Shown here in pieces: positions 50,738 to 61,507 of a stretch of 64,000 bases of DNA. The notes below the pieces were generated by a model, which saw nothing but the letters and a program-made list of their open reading frames with translations, made no database searches and was not told the origin of the DNA. This DNA comes from Tumebacillus_A lipolyticus (GTDB taxonomy: Bacteria > Bacillota > Bacilli > Tumebacillales > Tumebacillaceae), in assembly GCF_042682745.1 (NCBI RefSeq), contig NZ_JBHUIO010000006.1:100129-164128 (forward strand). The letters are read 5' to 3'. Every line of letters starts with the position of its first letter. The stretch's first letter is position 1. Made by a program: the position numbers and the translations under genes.

Positions 50738-50998
50738 CTATTTCTTCTTCCCGAGGCTGAGTCGTCTGATCGAGTAGGCGGTCATGACCAGCGTGAATGC
50801 CCAGGTCGCCAGAAAGACGATCCAAACCAAGACGCGTGGCGCGTTCGGCGCGACGAAGACCAGACCGGTGAAGAAGAACATCGCGACCTGGATGAACAGG
50901 CCACGGTTAAAGGCCATGCGGTGAAACGCCATATATTGAAGCACGATGCAAACGATAAACACGATGATGTTGATCATAAATATGATGCTCGGACTCAT
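50738..50998 (-). CDS. Small membrane protein of unknown function
   Basis: 86 residues with three hydrophobic segments (about 5-25, 33-52 and 56-75) and a basic end RRLSLGKKK. The ATG has GGGAGGAG upstream; a TTG one codon earlier is possible. It is divergent from dgk and upstream of the tRNA group. No family recognised. Confidence 0.75.
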   Translation of the reverse strand: MSPSIIFMINIIVFIVCIVLQYMAFHRMAFNRGLFIQVAMFFFTGLVFVAPNAPRVLVWIVFLATWAFTLVMTAYSIRRLSLGKKK

Positions 50999-51161
50999 CA
51001 AAAAGCTCCTCCCTGCCGGACGATTTACCTAGACTATTATACACTTTTTTATTCGTTACCGCGAACCTCCTTCCCCCTCGTTCATTTTCTTCCAAGCCAT
51101 TCTATGTGTCTTTGAAATGTGTTACAATTGCACTCTGACAACGTTTGCAGGAGGGACTCCG

Positions 51162-51806
51162 ATGCCTATACCCCAATTCATCACGGTTGAAGGGCCGATC
51201 GGGATCGGCAAGACGTCGCTATCCAGAGCGATCAACCAGCGATACGGCTACCATCTCCTTCAAGAGATCGTAGAGGAGAACCCATTTCTCGGGCGCTTTT
51301 ATGACAACATCGAGGAGTGGAGCTTTCAGACCGAGATGTTTTTTCTCTGCAATCGCTACAAGCAGTTGGCCGACATTTCGAACTTACATCTAAAGCAGGG
51401 ACATTCGGTCGTATCCGATTACAATATTTTTAAAAATACGATTTTCGCACAGCGCACGTTGCAAAAGGCGGAGCTGGACAAATACTTAAAGATCTACGAC
51501 ATCCTCACCTCCGACATGCCGCAGTCGACGTTGATCATCCACTTGAGCGCAAGCGTCGAGACGATCATGCAGCGCATCGCCAAGCGAGGTCGAGAGATCG
51601 AAAACAACATTGATCGCAACTACATTCGCAACTTGAGCGACGATTACGAGCTGTTCTTCGAGCGCCATCGCTATCTGCACCCTGATGTGCCGATCTTGCA
51701 GCTCGATGGGGATCAGCTCGATTTTGTGGAGCGGTCGGAAGATCTGGAGTACGTCTTCCGGATGATTGAGGAGACTATGAACAAGGAGCAATTCGAACAT
51801 GCCTAA
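51162..51806 (+). CDS. dgk: Deoxyguanosine kinase
   Basis: 214 residues, dNK family. P-loop VEGPIGIGKTSLSRAINQRY, EENPFLGRFYDNIEEWSFQTEMFFL, the DRS/DYN-type SDYNIFKNTIFA and the lid IAKRGREIENNID. Salvages purine deoxynucleosides. It starts at MPIPQF behind GGAGGGA. Overlaps dck by 8 bp; the dgk-dck pair next to serS is as in Bacillus. Confidence 0.93.
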   Translation: MPIPQFITVEGPIGIGKTSLSRAINQRYGYHLLQEIVEENPFLGRFYDNIEEWSFQTEMFFLCNRYKQLADISNLHLKQGHSVVSDYNIFKNTIFAQRTLQKAELDKYLKIYDILTSDMPQSTLIIHLSASVETIMQRIAKRGREIENNIDRNYIRNLSDDYELFFERHRYLHPDVPILQLDGDQLDFVERSEDLEYVFRMIEETMNKEQFEHA

Positions 51807-52479
51807 ATCTACCCTTTGTGAACGGTACGGCATTCCGCGGGATGCGGTGATCACGATCGGCGGTACGGTCGGCGTCGGCAAATCGACCATCACGATGGCG
51901 CTCGCCGAGTCGCTCGGCTTCCGCACTTCGCTTGAGAAGGTGGACAGCAACCCGTACTTGGACAAGTTTTATGCAGACTTTGAAAAGTGGAGCTTTCACC
52001 TGCAAGTGTACTTTTTGGCGGAGCGTTTTAAAGAGCAGAAGCGCATCTTCGAATATGGCGGCGGCTTTGTTCAAGACCGCTCGATCTATGAAGATACTGG
52101 GATCTTCGCCAAGATGCTCTTCGACCAAGGCAAGATGAGCCAGACAGACTATCAGACCTACACCTCGCTGTTCGAAGCGATGGTGATGACCCCTTACTTC
52201 CCGCATCCAGACGTGCTGATCTATCTGGAAGGCTCTTTTGAAGACGTGTTGGCACGGATCAAAGAGCGCGGCCGTCCGATGGAGCAAAATACGGACATCG
52301 CCTACTGGGAAGAGATGTACGGCCGTTATGAAGAGTGGATCAACAACTTTACCGCTTGCCCGGTGATCCGCCTTAACATCAACGAGTATGACCTGCTCAA
52401 AGACAAAGGCTCCATTCAGCACGTCCTAGAAAAAGTTTCTCAGCGCATCGGACAAGTTCGCCAGACGATGCGCGCCTAA
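51799..52479 (+). CDS. dck: Deoxyadenosine/deoxycytidine kinase
   Basis: 226 residues, paralogue of dgk. P-loop GGTVGVGKSTITMALAESL, SNPYLDKFYADFEKWSFHLQVYFL, FVQDRSIYEDTGIFA (DRS) and the lid IKERGRPMEQNTD. Its start lies within dgk, so translation is coupled. Confidence 0.93.
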   Translation: MPKSTLCERYGIPRDAVITIGGTVGVGKSTITMALAESLGFRTSLEKVDSNPYLDKFYADFEKWSFHLQVYFLAERFKEQKRIFEYGGGFVQDRSIYEDTGIFAKMLFDQGKMSQTDYQTYTSLFEAMVMTPYFPHPDVLIYLEGSFEDVLARIKERGRPMEQNTDIAYWEEMYGRYEEWINNFTACPVIRLNINEYDLLKDKGSIQHVLEKVSQRIGQVRQTMRA

Positions 52480-52584
52480 TCGCTTCTGTTCGAATCAACA
52501 GGTTTGAATGAACTTGCGTCTCGATTCGTAGCGAGATCGACCGACTCCCCATGGATTGTCGGTCGTAGAATTTACCGCACTCAC

Positions 52585-52615
52585 CGCCCCCATCGCTGAA
52601 GATGGGGGCTTTTGT
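52585..52615 (+). terminator. Terminator of dgk-dck
   Basis: GCCCCCATC / GATGGGGGC with a 6-nt loop and TTTTGTTTG. Confidence 0.88.
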
Positions 52616-52671
52616 TTGCTCCCAAACACCTTGTCGAAAGGATCGAGCAAGTCATTCCCCCATGCTTTCGT

Positions 52672-52839
52672 AAGATGGCGTCGAGTAAAAACGGTGCGTT
52701 GCATCGCTGGTGCAAGATAGCGTCAAGTTTGAACAGTGCTATGCACCGCTGGTGCAAGATAGCGTCGAGTTTGAACAGTGCTATGCACCGCTGATGCAAG
52801 ATAGCGTCGAGTTTGAACAGCGCTTTGCATCAGCGGTGC
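52672..52839. repeat. Tandem repeat, four units of 42 bp
   Basis: Unit core AAGATAGCGTCGAGTTTGAA then CAGTGCTATGCACCGCTGGTGC. Units 2 and 3 are nearly the same; units 1 and 4 are worn. Each holds a small palindrome GCACCGCTGGTGC. Since 42 is a multiple of three, both strands stay open with a 14-residue repeat (minus: LHQRCIALFKLDAI), but no ribosome site supports a gene. Confidence 0.9.
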
Positions 52840-52893
52840 AAGCGGGTGTCAAAATCGCATAGCGTGTGCTCCCTGCCCGTCCGCTTGTCAACG

Positions 52894-52934
52894 ACAAAAA
52901 GCGGCCGTCGCACAAGCGATGACCGCGACGGCCT
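52894..52934 (-). terminator. Terminator of the DUF5667-like gene
   Basis: GGCCGTCGC / GCGACGGCC with an 11-nt loop, then GCTTTTTG on the minus strand. Confidence 0.8.
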
Positions 52935-52950
52935 GGGAAAGCAATGATTA

Positions 52951-54111
52951 CTATCTGCCGCCTTCCGATCGACCTTTTTGGTTTTGATGATCGTCTTGAT
53001 CTTTCTTTGAACGATCTTTTTCGTTCTGCTTCTCATGGCCGTAATGGTTGCCTTTGTTTTCTTTCTTGTATTCCGATTTTTCAGATTTATCTTTCGGATT
53101 GTTCGCTTTGCGTTGCTGATCTTCGCCATTCTTCGAAGCTTGATTGGAGATCGGCTTGATCGCGCCCTTTCCGTCTGTCGTTTGGTTCGTGCCATTCGTC
53201 ACATTGCCTGGCGTCGATCCGGTCGTCTGTTTGGCAGATTGATCGGCCGTACCCTGTTTGTCCTGTTCTACAGGTTCGACCGGTTGCTCTTTCTTCTCTT
53301 CATGCTTGTGCTTTTTCTGTTGCTTTTCTTTTTTCTTCTCTTGCTTTTCGATGTTCTTTTCGATGTGCTTGATCGCGTTTTCTACACCTTTGCGACCTTG
53401 TTCGGGAAGCTTGTCGAGCAATCCTTTCAGCACTTCTAACGCGTGATACAGACCCATCTTTTCTCCTTCAGAGGGCTGCTCCACCTCAGTCGGATCTTTC
53501 GCTTCCTCTTCAGGCGTCGAGGGTTGCTCGGTGACGGTGCCCGTTCCATCGGTTGTATCTTCTTGAACGGTCGAACCATCTTCAGCGGTCGTGCCCGTAT
53601 TTTCGGTGGTCGAGCCGTTCTCAGCCGTCTCACCTGCAACATCCGATTGATCCTCATCGGCAGTCGATTCTGCGCTCTCTTCGCCGCCAACCAGCTCGGC
53701 AGCTTTTTGAAGGAGGTCTTCGATCTCTTTCATCTGCGCTTCATCATATTCGCTGATCTTCTGCTCCGCCAGCACTTTCAGCTCGGCCGCCTTTTCGTTG
53801 GCATACTTCAGAAGCAGCTCCGCCTCTTTTTTATCATCGAAGGTGAACATCAGGTTGATGTCACGTGCCAGCTGTTTGAAGAAGTAAAAGAAGTTGTCTG
53901 GCGTCAACCCCACATCTTCCGACTCAGCATCCGCATCCGCGTTTGGAGTGACTTCGGTCACCACAACCTTATCGCTGGTTGACTCGGTCACTCCCTCTGT
54001 CAGCACGGAGGTTACGGGAGCGTTCTCACCGTTTGCCAGCGCTGCGATCGGCGACAGCACCAAGGTGGCGATCAAAACGGAGGAGGTGAGCAATGTTTTC
54101 GATCTTTTCAT
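52951..54111 (-). CDS. Secreted low-complexity protein with DUF5667-like N-terminal region
   Basis: 386 residues. Sec signal in residues 1-26 (KRSK, hydrophobic core, ALA-N). Residues 65-140 are helical: GLTPDNFFYFFKQLARDINL and LLKYANEKAAELKVLAEQ, as in DUF5667 proteins. An acidic Thr/Glu-rich linker (140-220), a second helix (YHALEVLKGLLDKLPEQGRKG), then a very basic Lys/Glu/Asn/Gln tail to the end. The tail probably holds the protein to the acidic cell wall or to spore layers. Function unknown. Confidence 0.8.
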   Translation of the reverse strand: MKRSKTLLTSSVLIATLVLSPIAALANGENAPVTSVLTEGVTESTSDKVVVTEVTPNADADAESEDVGLTPDNFFYFFKQLARDINLMFTFDDKKEAELLLKYANEKAAELKVLAEQKISEYDEAQMKEIEDLLQKAAELVGGEESAESTADEDQSDVAGETAENGSTTENTGTTAEDGSTVQEDTTDGTGTVTEQPSTPEEEAKDPTEVEQPSEGEKMGLYHALEVLKGLLDKLPEQGRKGVENAIKHIEKNIEKQEKKKEKQQKKHKHEEKKEQPVEPVEQDKQGTADQSAKQTTGSTPGNVTNGTNQTTDGKGAIKPISNQASKNGEDQQRKANNPKDKSEKSEYKKENKGNHYGHEKQNEKDRSKKDQDDHQNQKGRSEGGR

Positions 54112-54199
54112 AGATAAATATTCATCCTTTCAACCAGTCTCGTGTTTACTCGCTATACTTTACGAGGAATCGTTGCATGTTTTGGGTGTCGTCACCAAG

Positions 54200-54243
54200 A
54201 AAAAAAAGAAACTGCCGAAATGTTTCCATTCCGACAGCTTCTT
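54200..54243 (-). terminator. Terminator of serS
   Basis: AAGCTGTCGGAATGG / CATTTCGGCAG stem, then TTTCTTTTTTTTC on the minus strand. Confidence 0.82.
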
Positions 54244-54260
54244 GAACAGCAACAACAGCG

Positions 54261-55541
54261 CTATTTTTTCTCAATCTTCGTCACGCCGCCCATGTAGGGA
54301 ACCAGCGCTTCCGGAATCAACACCGAGCCATCTTCCTGCTGGTAGTTTTCCAAGATCGCCGCCACCGTGCGGCCGACCGCCAGCCCGGAGCCGTTGATCG
54401 TGTGCACAAACTCCGGCTTGGCACCCGCTTCCGGACGGAAGCGGATGTTCGCCCGACGCGCTTGGAAATCCTCAAAGTTCGTGCAGGACGAGATCTCGCG
54501 GTACGTATCAGCACCTGGCATCCACACCTCAAGGTCTGTCTTCTTCGCCGCGCCAAATCCGAGATCCCCTGTGCACATGTCGAGCGCTCGATATGGAAGT
54601 CCCAACCGCTGCAGGATCGTCTCCGCATGGCCGACAAGCTCCTCCCACTCTTGATAGGATCGATCAGGATGGGAGAACTTGACCATCTCTACTTTGTTGA
54701 ACTGATGCTGACGAATCAGTCCGCGCGTATCGCGCCCTGCCGATCCCGCCTCCGAACGGAAGCATGGCGTGTAGGCGACAAAGTAGACGGGCAGCTGCTC
54801 GGCGGTGAGGATCTCATCGCGGTAGTAGTTGGTCACCGGCACTTCGGCGGTCGGCGTGAGGAAGTAGTCTGTGTCGACCAGTTTGAACGCATCCTCTTCA
54901 AACTTCGGCAAATTGCCCGTGCCGGTCATCGACGCGCGGTTGACGATAAACGGAGGCAGGACTTCCGTATACCCGTGCTCGTCAATATGAATGTCCAGCA
55001 TGAAGTTGATCAGCGCGCGCTCGATGCGCGCTCCAAGCCCTTTGTAAAAAGAGAAGCGCGCACCCGTCACCTTAGCGGCCGCTTCAAAGTCGATGATGCC
55101 GAGCTCTGTCGCCAAGTCCCAGTGCGATTTCGGTGTGAACGAGAAGCTCGGGATCGTGCCGACCTGCTTAAACTCCACGTTCTCCTCTTCGGTCAACCCG
55201 ATCGGCACGCTTTCGTGCGGCAGGTTCGGGATGCAGAGCAGCTGGTGATGCGTGCGCTCTTCAACCGTGCGCAGTTCCTCGTCGAGCGCTTTGATCCGAT
55301 CGCCCACCTCGCGCATCTCGGCGATGATCGCATCGGCGTTCTCCCCCGACTTTTTCAGTTTGGCCACCTCTTGCGACACCGCGTTGCGACGCGCTTTCAA
55401 CTGTTCGACTTCGACCAGCAGCTCGCGACGCCGCTTGTCCAACTCTAAAAATTGATCGAGCGCTTCGGCCGACTCACCGCGATTTTGCAGCGCCTGACGC
55501 ACGCGCTCCGGCTCACTGCGAAGAACTTTCGGATCTAACAT
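54261..55541 (-). CDS. serS: Seryl-tRNA synthetase
   Basis: 426 residues, class IIa. N-terminal coiled coil (residues 30-100, [20 protein letters not shown]) that reads the long variable arm of tRNA-Ser; motif 2 [21 protein letters not shown]; motif 3 [19 protein letters not shown]. Starts at [11 protein letters not shown] with GGAGGGAC upstream. Confidence 0.97.
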   Translation of the reverse strand: MLDPKVLRSEPERVRQALQNRGESAEALDQFLELDKRRRELLVEVEQLKARRNAVSQEVAKLKKSGENADAIIAEMREVGDRIKALDEELRTVEERTHHQLLCIPNLPHESVPIGLTEEENVEFKQVGTIPSFSFTPKSHWDLATELGIIDFEAAAKVTGARFSFYKGLGARIERALINFMLDIHIDEHGYTEVLPPFIVNRASMTGTGNLPKFEEDAFKLVDTDYFLTPTAEVPVTNYYRDEILTAEQLPVYFVAYTPCFRSEAGSAGRDTRGLIRQHQFNKVEMVKFSHPDRSYQEWEELVGHAETILQRLGLPYRALDMCTGDLGFGAAKKTDLEVWMPGADTYREISSCTNFEDFQARRANIRFRPEAGAKPEFVHTINGSGLAVGRTVAAILENYQQEDGSVLIPEALVPYMGGVTKIEKK

Positions 55542-55555
55542 GTGCTGTCCCTCCA

Positions 55556-55586
55556 CAAAAAACTCCCGTCGCAAAAGGACGAGAGC
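55556..55586 (-). terminator. Terminator between the glucoamylase-like gene and serS
   Basis: CTCTCGTC / GACGGGAG with a 7-nt loop and TTTTTTG on the minus strand, 15 bp before the serS start; it could also be a leader attenuator. Confidence 0.75.
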
Positions 55587-55601
55587 CTGTTTTCATATTT
55601 T

Positions 55602-56675
55602 TTAGTTTATCATAAATTGACGCTTCAAAACCACATACATCGCGTGCGACCAGAGCAGCGGTTTTGCCGGCTGTCCCCAGCGCTCGATCCACCGCTGATG
55701 CTCCGTTGGCACGAACAGCCCCTCTGGTACTTGCTCGGGCAGATTGCCCCCTGCATCCGCCTGTGCCTCCACCCAGGTGAGCAGATCGGTCGCCCGCTTC
55801 ACATCACCCCTCTGCAGATGATACCAGCCGAGCCAGGCGGTCAGCAGCGGCCATGCGCCGCCGCCGTAAAACGAGTCGTCCCGATAGCGATGTACCCCGC
55901 CGGTGCAAAGCTCTGCCTCCACCGCTGCTACCGTCCGCACCATCCGCAGATCCGCTGGCGCAAACATCGCGAACGGCACGGCGAGCGACAGCAGGTTGGC
56001 ATCGATCCTCAGATCTCCGAGCGACTTGATAAAACGGCCTTCCACCACCCCTGAGCGCTCGACCAGTTCGCGCATCTTCCGGCAGGCAGGTTCGATCTGC
56101 AGATCGAGATCGGGAAACAGCTCTGCCAGCGCGCGCAGCCCACCGTAGATGGCGGCAAGCGTGCTCGGGTGAACCTGATCCCCCCGCTCTTCCCAACAAT
56201 CAAAGCAAGGTTCCGACCAGAACTCCAGCAGATAGGCTCCTGTCGCGCGCAGGCTCGGCGCAAACTCCGCTCGCAAGATGTCAGCACCCGCTCGGCGCTT
56301 CAGGTGCTCCCCAAAGCCCCAGAGGTACATCCCATAGCCGTCCAGCTGATGATTTCCCCACGGCTCGCTGCCCGCTTCCCCCTCGACCGTAAAGCGAGTG
56401 TGCAAAAACTGTTCTGGCGTCGGTCGCTCCCCCCGTCGCTTTTGTTCGATCAAGGTGTCGATTTTCGCTGCCTGCTTCCTGATCGTCCGATCGACCCAGC
56501 GATAAAACTTCTCTGCCGCCTCCACCTCTCCGGCCAGATCCATGCTGTAGGCGAGCCAGGTTCCGTCGCGCAACCAACAGTACTGGTACTGTGAGAAGGC
56601 GGGTGCTGCGACAAACGCGCCGCTCGGCGCCTGATGCCGTTTGATCAACTCACTGCTGTACCTGTAGAGCTCCAT
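55602..56675 (-). CDS. Glycoside hydrolase family 15-like (glucoamylase-like) protein
   Basis: 357 residues, (alpha/alpha)6-barrel. FSQYQYCWLRDGTWLAYSMDLAG (GH15 substrate motif with Arg-Asp), WGNHQLDGYGMYLWGF, FDCWEERGDQVHPSTLAAIYGGL (WE, first acid) and YGGGAWPLLTAWLGWYHLQRG near the end. It starts at MELYRYSSEL behind GGAGGT. Cytosolic, with no signal; trehalase or glucoamylase activity is possible. Not part of the Bacillus order. Confidence 0.85.
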   Translation of the reverse strand: MELYRYSSELIKRHQAPSGAFVAAPAFSQYQYCWLRDGTWLAYSMDLAGEVEAAEKFYRWVDRTIRKQAAKIDTLIEQKRRGERPTPEQFLHTRFTVEGEAGSEPWGNHQLDGYGMYLWGFGEHLKRRAGADILRAEFAPSLRATGAYLLEFWSEPCFDCWEERGDQVHPSTLAAIYGGLRALAELFPDLDLQIEPACRKMRELVERSGVVEGRFIKSLGDLRIDANLLSLAVPFAMFAPADLRMVRTVAAVEAELCTGGVHRYRDDSFYGGGAWPLLTAWLGWYHLQRGDVKRATDLLTWVEAQADAGGNLPEQVPEGLFVPTEHQRWIERWGQPAKPLLWSHAMYVVLKRQFMIN

Positions 56676-56726
56676 CTGCGCAACCTCCACCCAATCTCTG
56701 TCGGATGGTTCCATATATACGAAAAG

Positions 56727-56753
56727 AGGAGCGTCACAATGACGCTCCCCCTT
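56727..56753 (-). terminator. Terminator of pdxST
   Basis: GGGGGAGCGTCA / TGACGCTCC with TCTTTTCG after it on the minus strand. Confidence 0.65.
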
Positions 56754-57344
56754 CTATACGGACGCTTTTGCTGTTTCTACCATGCCTAAAAAGTATTTGT
56801 GCAGGCGAACATCATCTGTCAGTTCCGGATGGAACGATGCGCCGAGCAGATTGCCTTGGCGAGCGGTGACGATCCGGTCGTCGTACGCGCAGAGCACTTC
56901 CACGTCCGGGCCGACCTCCATGATGTGCGGGGCGCGGATGAAGACGGCCGGATATGGCTCGTCCCCTTCCAGACCTGCTACCTCAAGGTTCGCTTCAAAG
57001 GAGTCCACTTGACGACCAAACGAGTTGCGATCCACCAGCGCGTCGAGCACGCCGATGTGCGACCAGTCTTGACCGTTGATCCGTTCGGCGAGCAAAATCA
57101 GACCTGCGCAGGTGCCAAACATCGGCACGCCGCGCTTTGCCATCTCACGCATCGGCTCCATCAGTTCGTACTTGTGCATCAGTTTGCCGATCGTCGTGCT
57201 CTCGCCGCCTGGCAACACCAGTCCGTCGAGACCTTCGAGGTCGGACGGCCATTTGACTGCGACGACTTGATCAGCCCCTGCTTGCTCCAAGCTCTTGATG
57301 TGCTCTGCGACAGCACCTTGCAAAGCCAATACGCCGATTTTCAT
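56754..57344 (-). CDS. pdxT: Pyridoxal 5'-phosphate synthase glutaminase subunit
   Basis: 196 residues. Releases ammonia from glutamine for PdxS. Catalytic Cys in PMFGTCAGLILLAERI, oxyanion GLVLPGGESTTIGKL and His-Glu in LLGASFHPELTDD. 15 bp after pdxS. Confidence 0.97.
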   Translation of the reverse strand: MKIGVLALQGAVAEHIKSLEQAGADQVVAVKWPSDLEGLDGLVLPGGESTTIGKLMHKYELMEPMREMAKRGVPMFGTCAGLILLAERINGQDWSHIGVLDALVDRNSFGRQVDSFEANLEVAGLEGDEPYPAVFIRAPHIMEVGPDVEVLCAYDDRIVTARQGNLLGASFHPELTDDVRLHKYFLGMVETAKASV

Positions 57345-57359
57345 GGGAGCTCGCTCCGC

Positions 57360-58244
57360 TTACCAGCCGCGCTCTGCCATGCGCTCGTTGTCGCGCAGGG
57401 TGGACAGCTCGATGCCCTTCATCGCGATGCCGAGGTCTTTGGACAGCTCTGCGAGCAGTTTGTAGTCGGTGTAGTGGGTGGTCGCTTCGACGATCGCTTT
57501 GGCGAACTTCTCCGGGTTGTCCGACTTGAAGATACCCGAGCCGACAAACACGCCGTCAGCGCCGAGGTGCATCATCAACGCCGCATCGGCAGGAGTTGCC
57601 ACGCCGCCAGCTGCGAAGTTTACGACCGGCAGTTTGCCGTCATTTTTCACTTGCAGCAGCAGTTCAACCGGTGCGCCGATGTTTTTCGCTTCCGCTACGA
57701 TCTCATCTTCTGCCATCGCGACGATCTTGCGAATTTGCGCTTGCACGGTGCGCATGTGCTTCACCGCTTCGACGATGTTGCCAGTTCCCGGCTCGCCTTT
57801 TGTGCGGAGCATCGATGCGCCTTCTGCGATGCGGCGGAGCGCTTCCCCGAGGTCACGGCATCCGCAGACGAACGGAACGGTAAAGTCGCGCTTGTTGATG
57901 TGGAATTTATCATCTGCCGGAGTCAGAACTTCCGATTCGTCGATGTAGTCAACACCCATCGCTTCCAGGATTTTTGCTTCGACAAAGTGACCGATCCGAG
58001 CTTTTGCCATCACTGGGATCGATACTGCCTTCATCACTTCTTCCATGATGGTCGGGTCTGCCATGCGAGCAACGCCGCCCGCCGCACGAATGTCAGCTGG
58101 AACGCGCTCCAGCGCCATTACTGCAACTGCGCCCGCTTCTTCTGCGATCTTCGCTTGCTCAGCGTTGACAACGTCCATGATGACGCCGCCTTTTTGCATT
58201 TCTGCCATACCGCGTTTCACACGCGTGGTACCGGTTTCGATCAT
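57360..58244 (-). CDS. pdxS: Pyridoxal 5'-phosphate synthase subunit PdxS
   Basis: 294 residues. Makes PLP from ribose 5-phosphate, glyceraldehyde 3-phosphate and ammonia. [35 protein letters not shown], the catalytic Lys in [10 protein letters not shown] and [22 protein letters not shown] precedes the ATG. Confidence 0.98.
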   Translation of the reverse strand: MIETGTTRVKRGMAEMQKGGVIMDVVNAEQAKIAEEAGAVAVMALERVPADIRAAGGVARMADPTIMEEVMKAVSIPVMAKARIGHFVEAKILEAMGVDYIDESEVLTPADDKFHINKRDFTVPFVCGCRDLGEALRRIAEGASMLRTKGEPGTGNIVEAVKHMRTVQAQIRKIVAMAEDEIVAEAKNIGAPVELLLQVKNDGKLPVVNFAAGGVATPADAALMMHLGADGVFVGSGIFKSDNPEKFAKAIVEATTHYTDYKLLAELSKDLGIAMKGIELSTLRDNERMAERGW

Positions 58245-58298
58245 TTATGGTTCCTCCTGTGCCGCGTAGTGCAAAGATTGAAAGCTCACTCGTTTCTC

Positions 58299-58327
58299 AT
58301 TTTACATGAGTGGTGACAGGGTGACAA
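58299..58327 (-). promoter_or_regulatory. pdxST promoter
   Basis: On the minus strand TTGTCA (58327-58322), 17-bp spacer, TAAAAT (58304-58299), about 55 bp before pdxS. Confidence 0.65.
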
Positions 58328-58365
58328 GAAAACGAGTTGAATAAATTCCACCTAAATTAAGTGGA

Positions 58366-58500
58366 TTACTCTGGTTTCTGATTCGGTTTCTCGGGGGCCA
58401 TGCGGCGCAAAAAGGCGCGGAACATGAAGAATCCCCCCGGAATCAAGATGATGAACAGGATCAACGATGTGATCAGATACCAAGACGGAACGTTAATCAT
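58366..58500 (-). CDS. Small single-helix membrane protein
   Basis: 44 residues. One hydrophobic segment (about 8-27), then FRAFLRRMAPEKPNQKPE, a basic-proline tail facing the cytoplasm. It lies 18 bp after dacA on the same strand with GAGGGAT before the ATG, so probably cotranscribed. No family recognised. Confidence 0.7.
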   Translation of the reverse strand: MINVPSWYLITSLILFIILIPGGFFMFRAFLRRMAPEKPNQKPE

Positions 58501-58518
58501 GACGATCCCTCACTTGTT

Positions 58519-59772
58519 TTAGTCAAATAGACCGCTGAAGAAATCACCGATCGACGAGAACAAGCCGCTAAAGAAGTTGCCGATCCCTCTGAACATCAGA
58601 CGGATCCAAGAGCCCTTCTCCACTTCCTCAGCCGCCAGCAGGTCGACAGAGGCGACTACCTTCTCATTCTGCACGACTTGCAGTTGCCCGACAACCGCAT
58701 CTTTTGCAACAGGTGCTTCTACTTCATTGTAGACCACTTTCTTCTCGATCGCACCGCCCTCTTTTAGAACGGCTACGTTCAGATCCTCAGCTGCGACGGT
58801 GCCTACCTCAGTCTCCTTGCCGCTGGTGATCGGTGCAAGCTCCGACACCGCTTCCCCTTTTTTGATCACCGACTCCTGCTTGTAGCTGTTGAAGCCGTGG
58901 TCGAGGATCTTCATCGAATCGGACACGCGAACATCGTCGTTCGGAGCGCCAAGTTCGATCGAGAGCAGGCGGAATCCGTTGCGCTGTGCGGTTGCGACCA
59001 AGCAGTAGCCCGCTTCATCTGTAAAGCCTGTCTTCAGGCCGTCCAGACCATCGTATTGACCGAGCACATGGTTGGTGTTTTCCAGCTTGAACTTGCCATC
59101 TCGAATCATCTTGGTCTGAACTTTTGTCACTTCTAAGACCTGTGGGTATTTGCTGATCAGCTCGCGCGCCATGATTCCGATGTCATAGGCGGAGCTGTAA
59201 TGATCAGGATGATGCAGGCCGTTCGTATCGGCAAAATGAGTATCTTTCATACCCAGCTCTTCTGCCTTTTTGTTCATGCGCTCAACAAACGCCGCTTCGC
59301 TGCCAGCGATAAACTCTGCTGTCGCCACGCACGCATCGTTGCCCGATTGGATGGCGATAAACTCAAGCATCTCCTGCAAGGTGAACTTTTCGTTCGGATC
59401 GAGCCAGACGCTCGAACCTTCGACCAGGTAGGCGTTTTTCGAGATCGGAACGATATCGGTCAGCTTCTTCTCGCCCTTTTCCACCGCTTCGTAAGCGAGC
59501 ATCATCGTCATGATCTTAGTCACGGAGGCAGGATATCGCTTGGCATGCATGTCCTTCTCCCAGAGCACCTGCCCCGTCTGCGCATCGATCAGCAGGCCGA
59601 CCGGAGATTGGATCTCCAAGTTAGCCCCCTGTTTGGCTTCCCCTTCCGCGTGGGCGACCGAAAGATAGGGCAGTGGCAGGATCGACTGTGCGACCGGCAT
59701 CGTGGATGTCAATAGTATTGCCGCGATCAGGGCACCTGAGGCGCTCTTTTTCCAAAAGTTCATCTTTTTCAT
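58519..59772 (-). CDS. dacA: D-alanyl-D-alanine carboxypeptidase (PBP5)
   Basis: 417 residues. Signal peptide (1-41), then the penicillin-binding domain with RYPASVTKIMTMMLAYE (SxxK), IAIQSGNDACVATAE (SxN) and GLDGLKTGFTDEAGYC (KTG), the PBP5 C-terminal beta domain, and a C-terminal amphipathic anchor (FRGIGNFFSGLFSSIGDFFS). Trims pentapeptide side chains. Adjacent to guaB as in Bacillus. Confidence 0.96.
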   Translation of the reverse strand: MKKMNFWKKSASGALIAAILLTSTMPVAQSILPLPYLSVAHAEGEAKQGANLEIQSPVGLLIDAQTGQVLWEKDMHAKRYPASVTKIMTMMLAYEAVEKGEKKLTDIVPISKNAYLVEGSSVWLDPNEKFTLQEMLEFIAIQSGNDACVATAEFIAGSEAAFVERMNKKAEELGMKDTHFADTNGLHHPDHYSSAYDIGIMARELISKYPQVLEVTKVQTKMIRDGKFKLENTNHVLGQYDGLDGLKTGFTDEAGYCLVATAQRNGFRLLSIELGAPNDDVRVSDSMKILDHGFNSYKQESVIKKGEAVSELAPITSGKETEVGTVAAEDLNVAVLKEGGAIEKKVVYNEVEAPVAKDAVVGQLQVVQNEKVVASVDLLAAEEVEKGSWIRLMFRGIGNFFSGLFSSIGDFFSGLFD

Positions 59773-59863
59773 GTTGCGTTCCCCCGTCCCTAGCTTTTAT
59801 TTGCTTGTTTCCTTGTTTTTTGCTTCAAAACGTGCAAATTCGATTATAGCATAGATCGAAAAA

Positions 59864-59897
59864 AACCGGAGTCTCAACGACTCCGGTTTCACTTGAT
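59864..59897 (-). terminator. Terminator of guaB
   Basis: AACCGGAGTCG / GACTCCGGTT stem then TTTTTTC on the minus strand. Confidence 0.88.
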
Positions 59898-59912
59898 AGA
59901 CAAAAGTTTTTA

Positions 59913-61460
<1,548 letters not shown>

Positions 61461-61507
61461 GCCGTGAATGATGGGATCCTTTGGAGAGAGGGGGATTGTT
61501 TTTCACG

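Noticed and set aside
52672..52839. CRISPR array
   Set aside because: Units are contiguous without variable spacers, and no cas gene is present.
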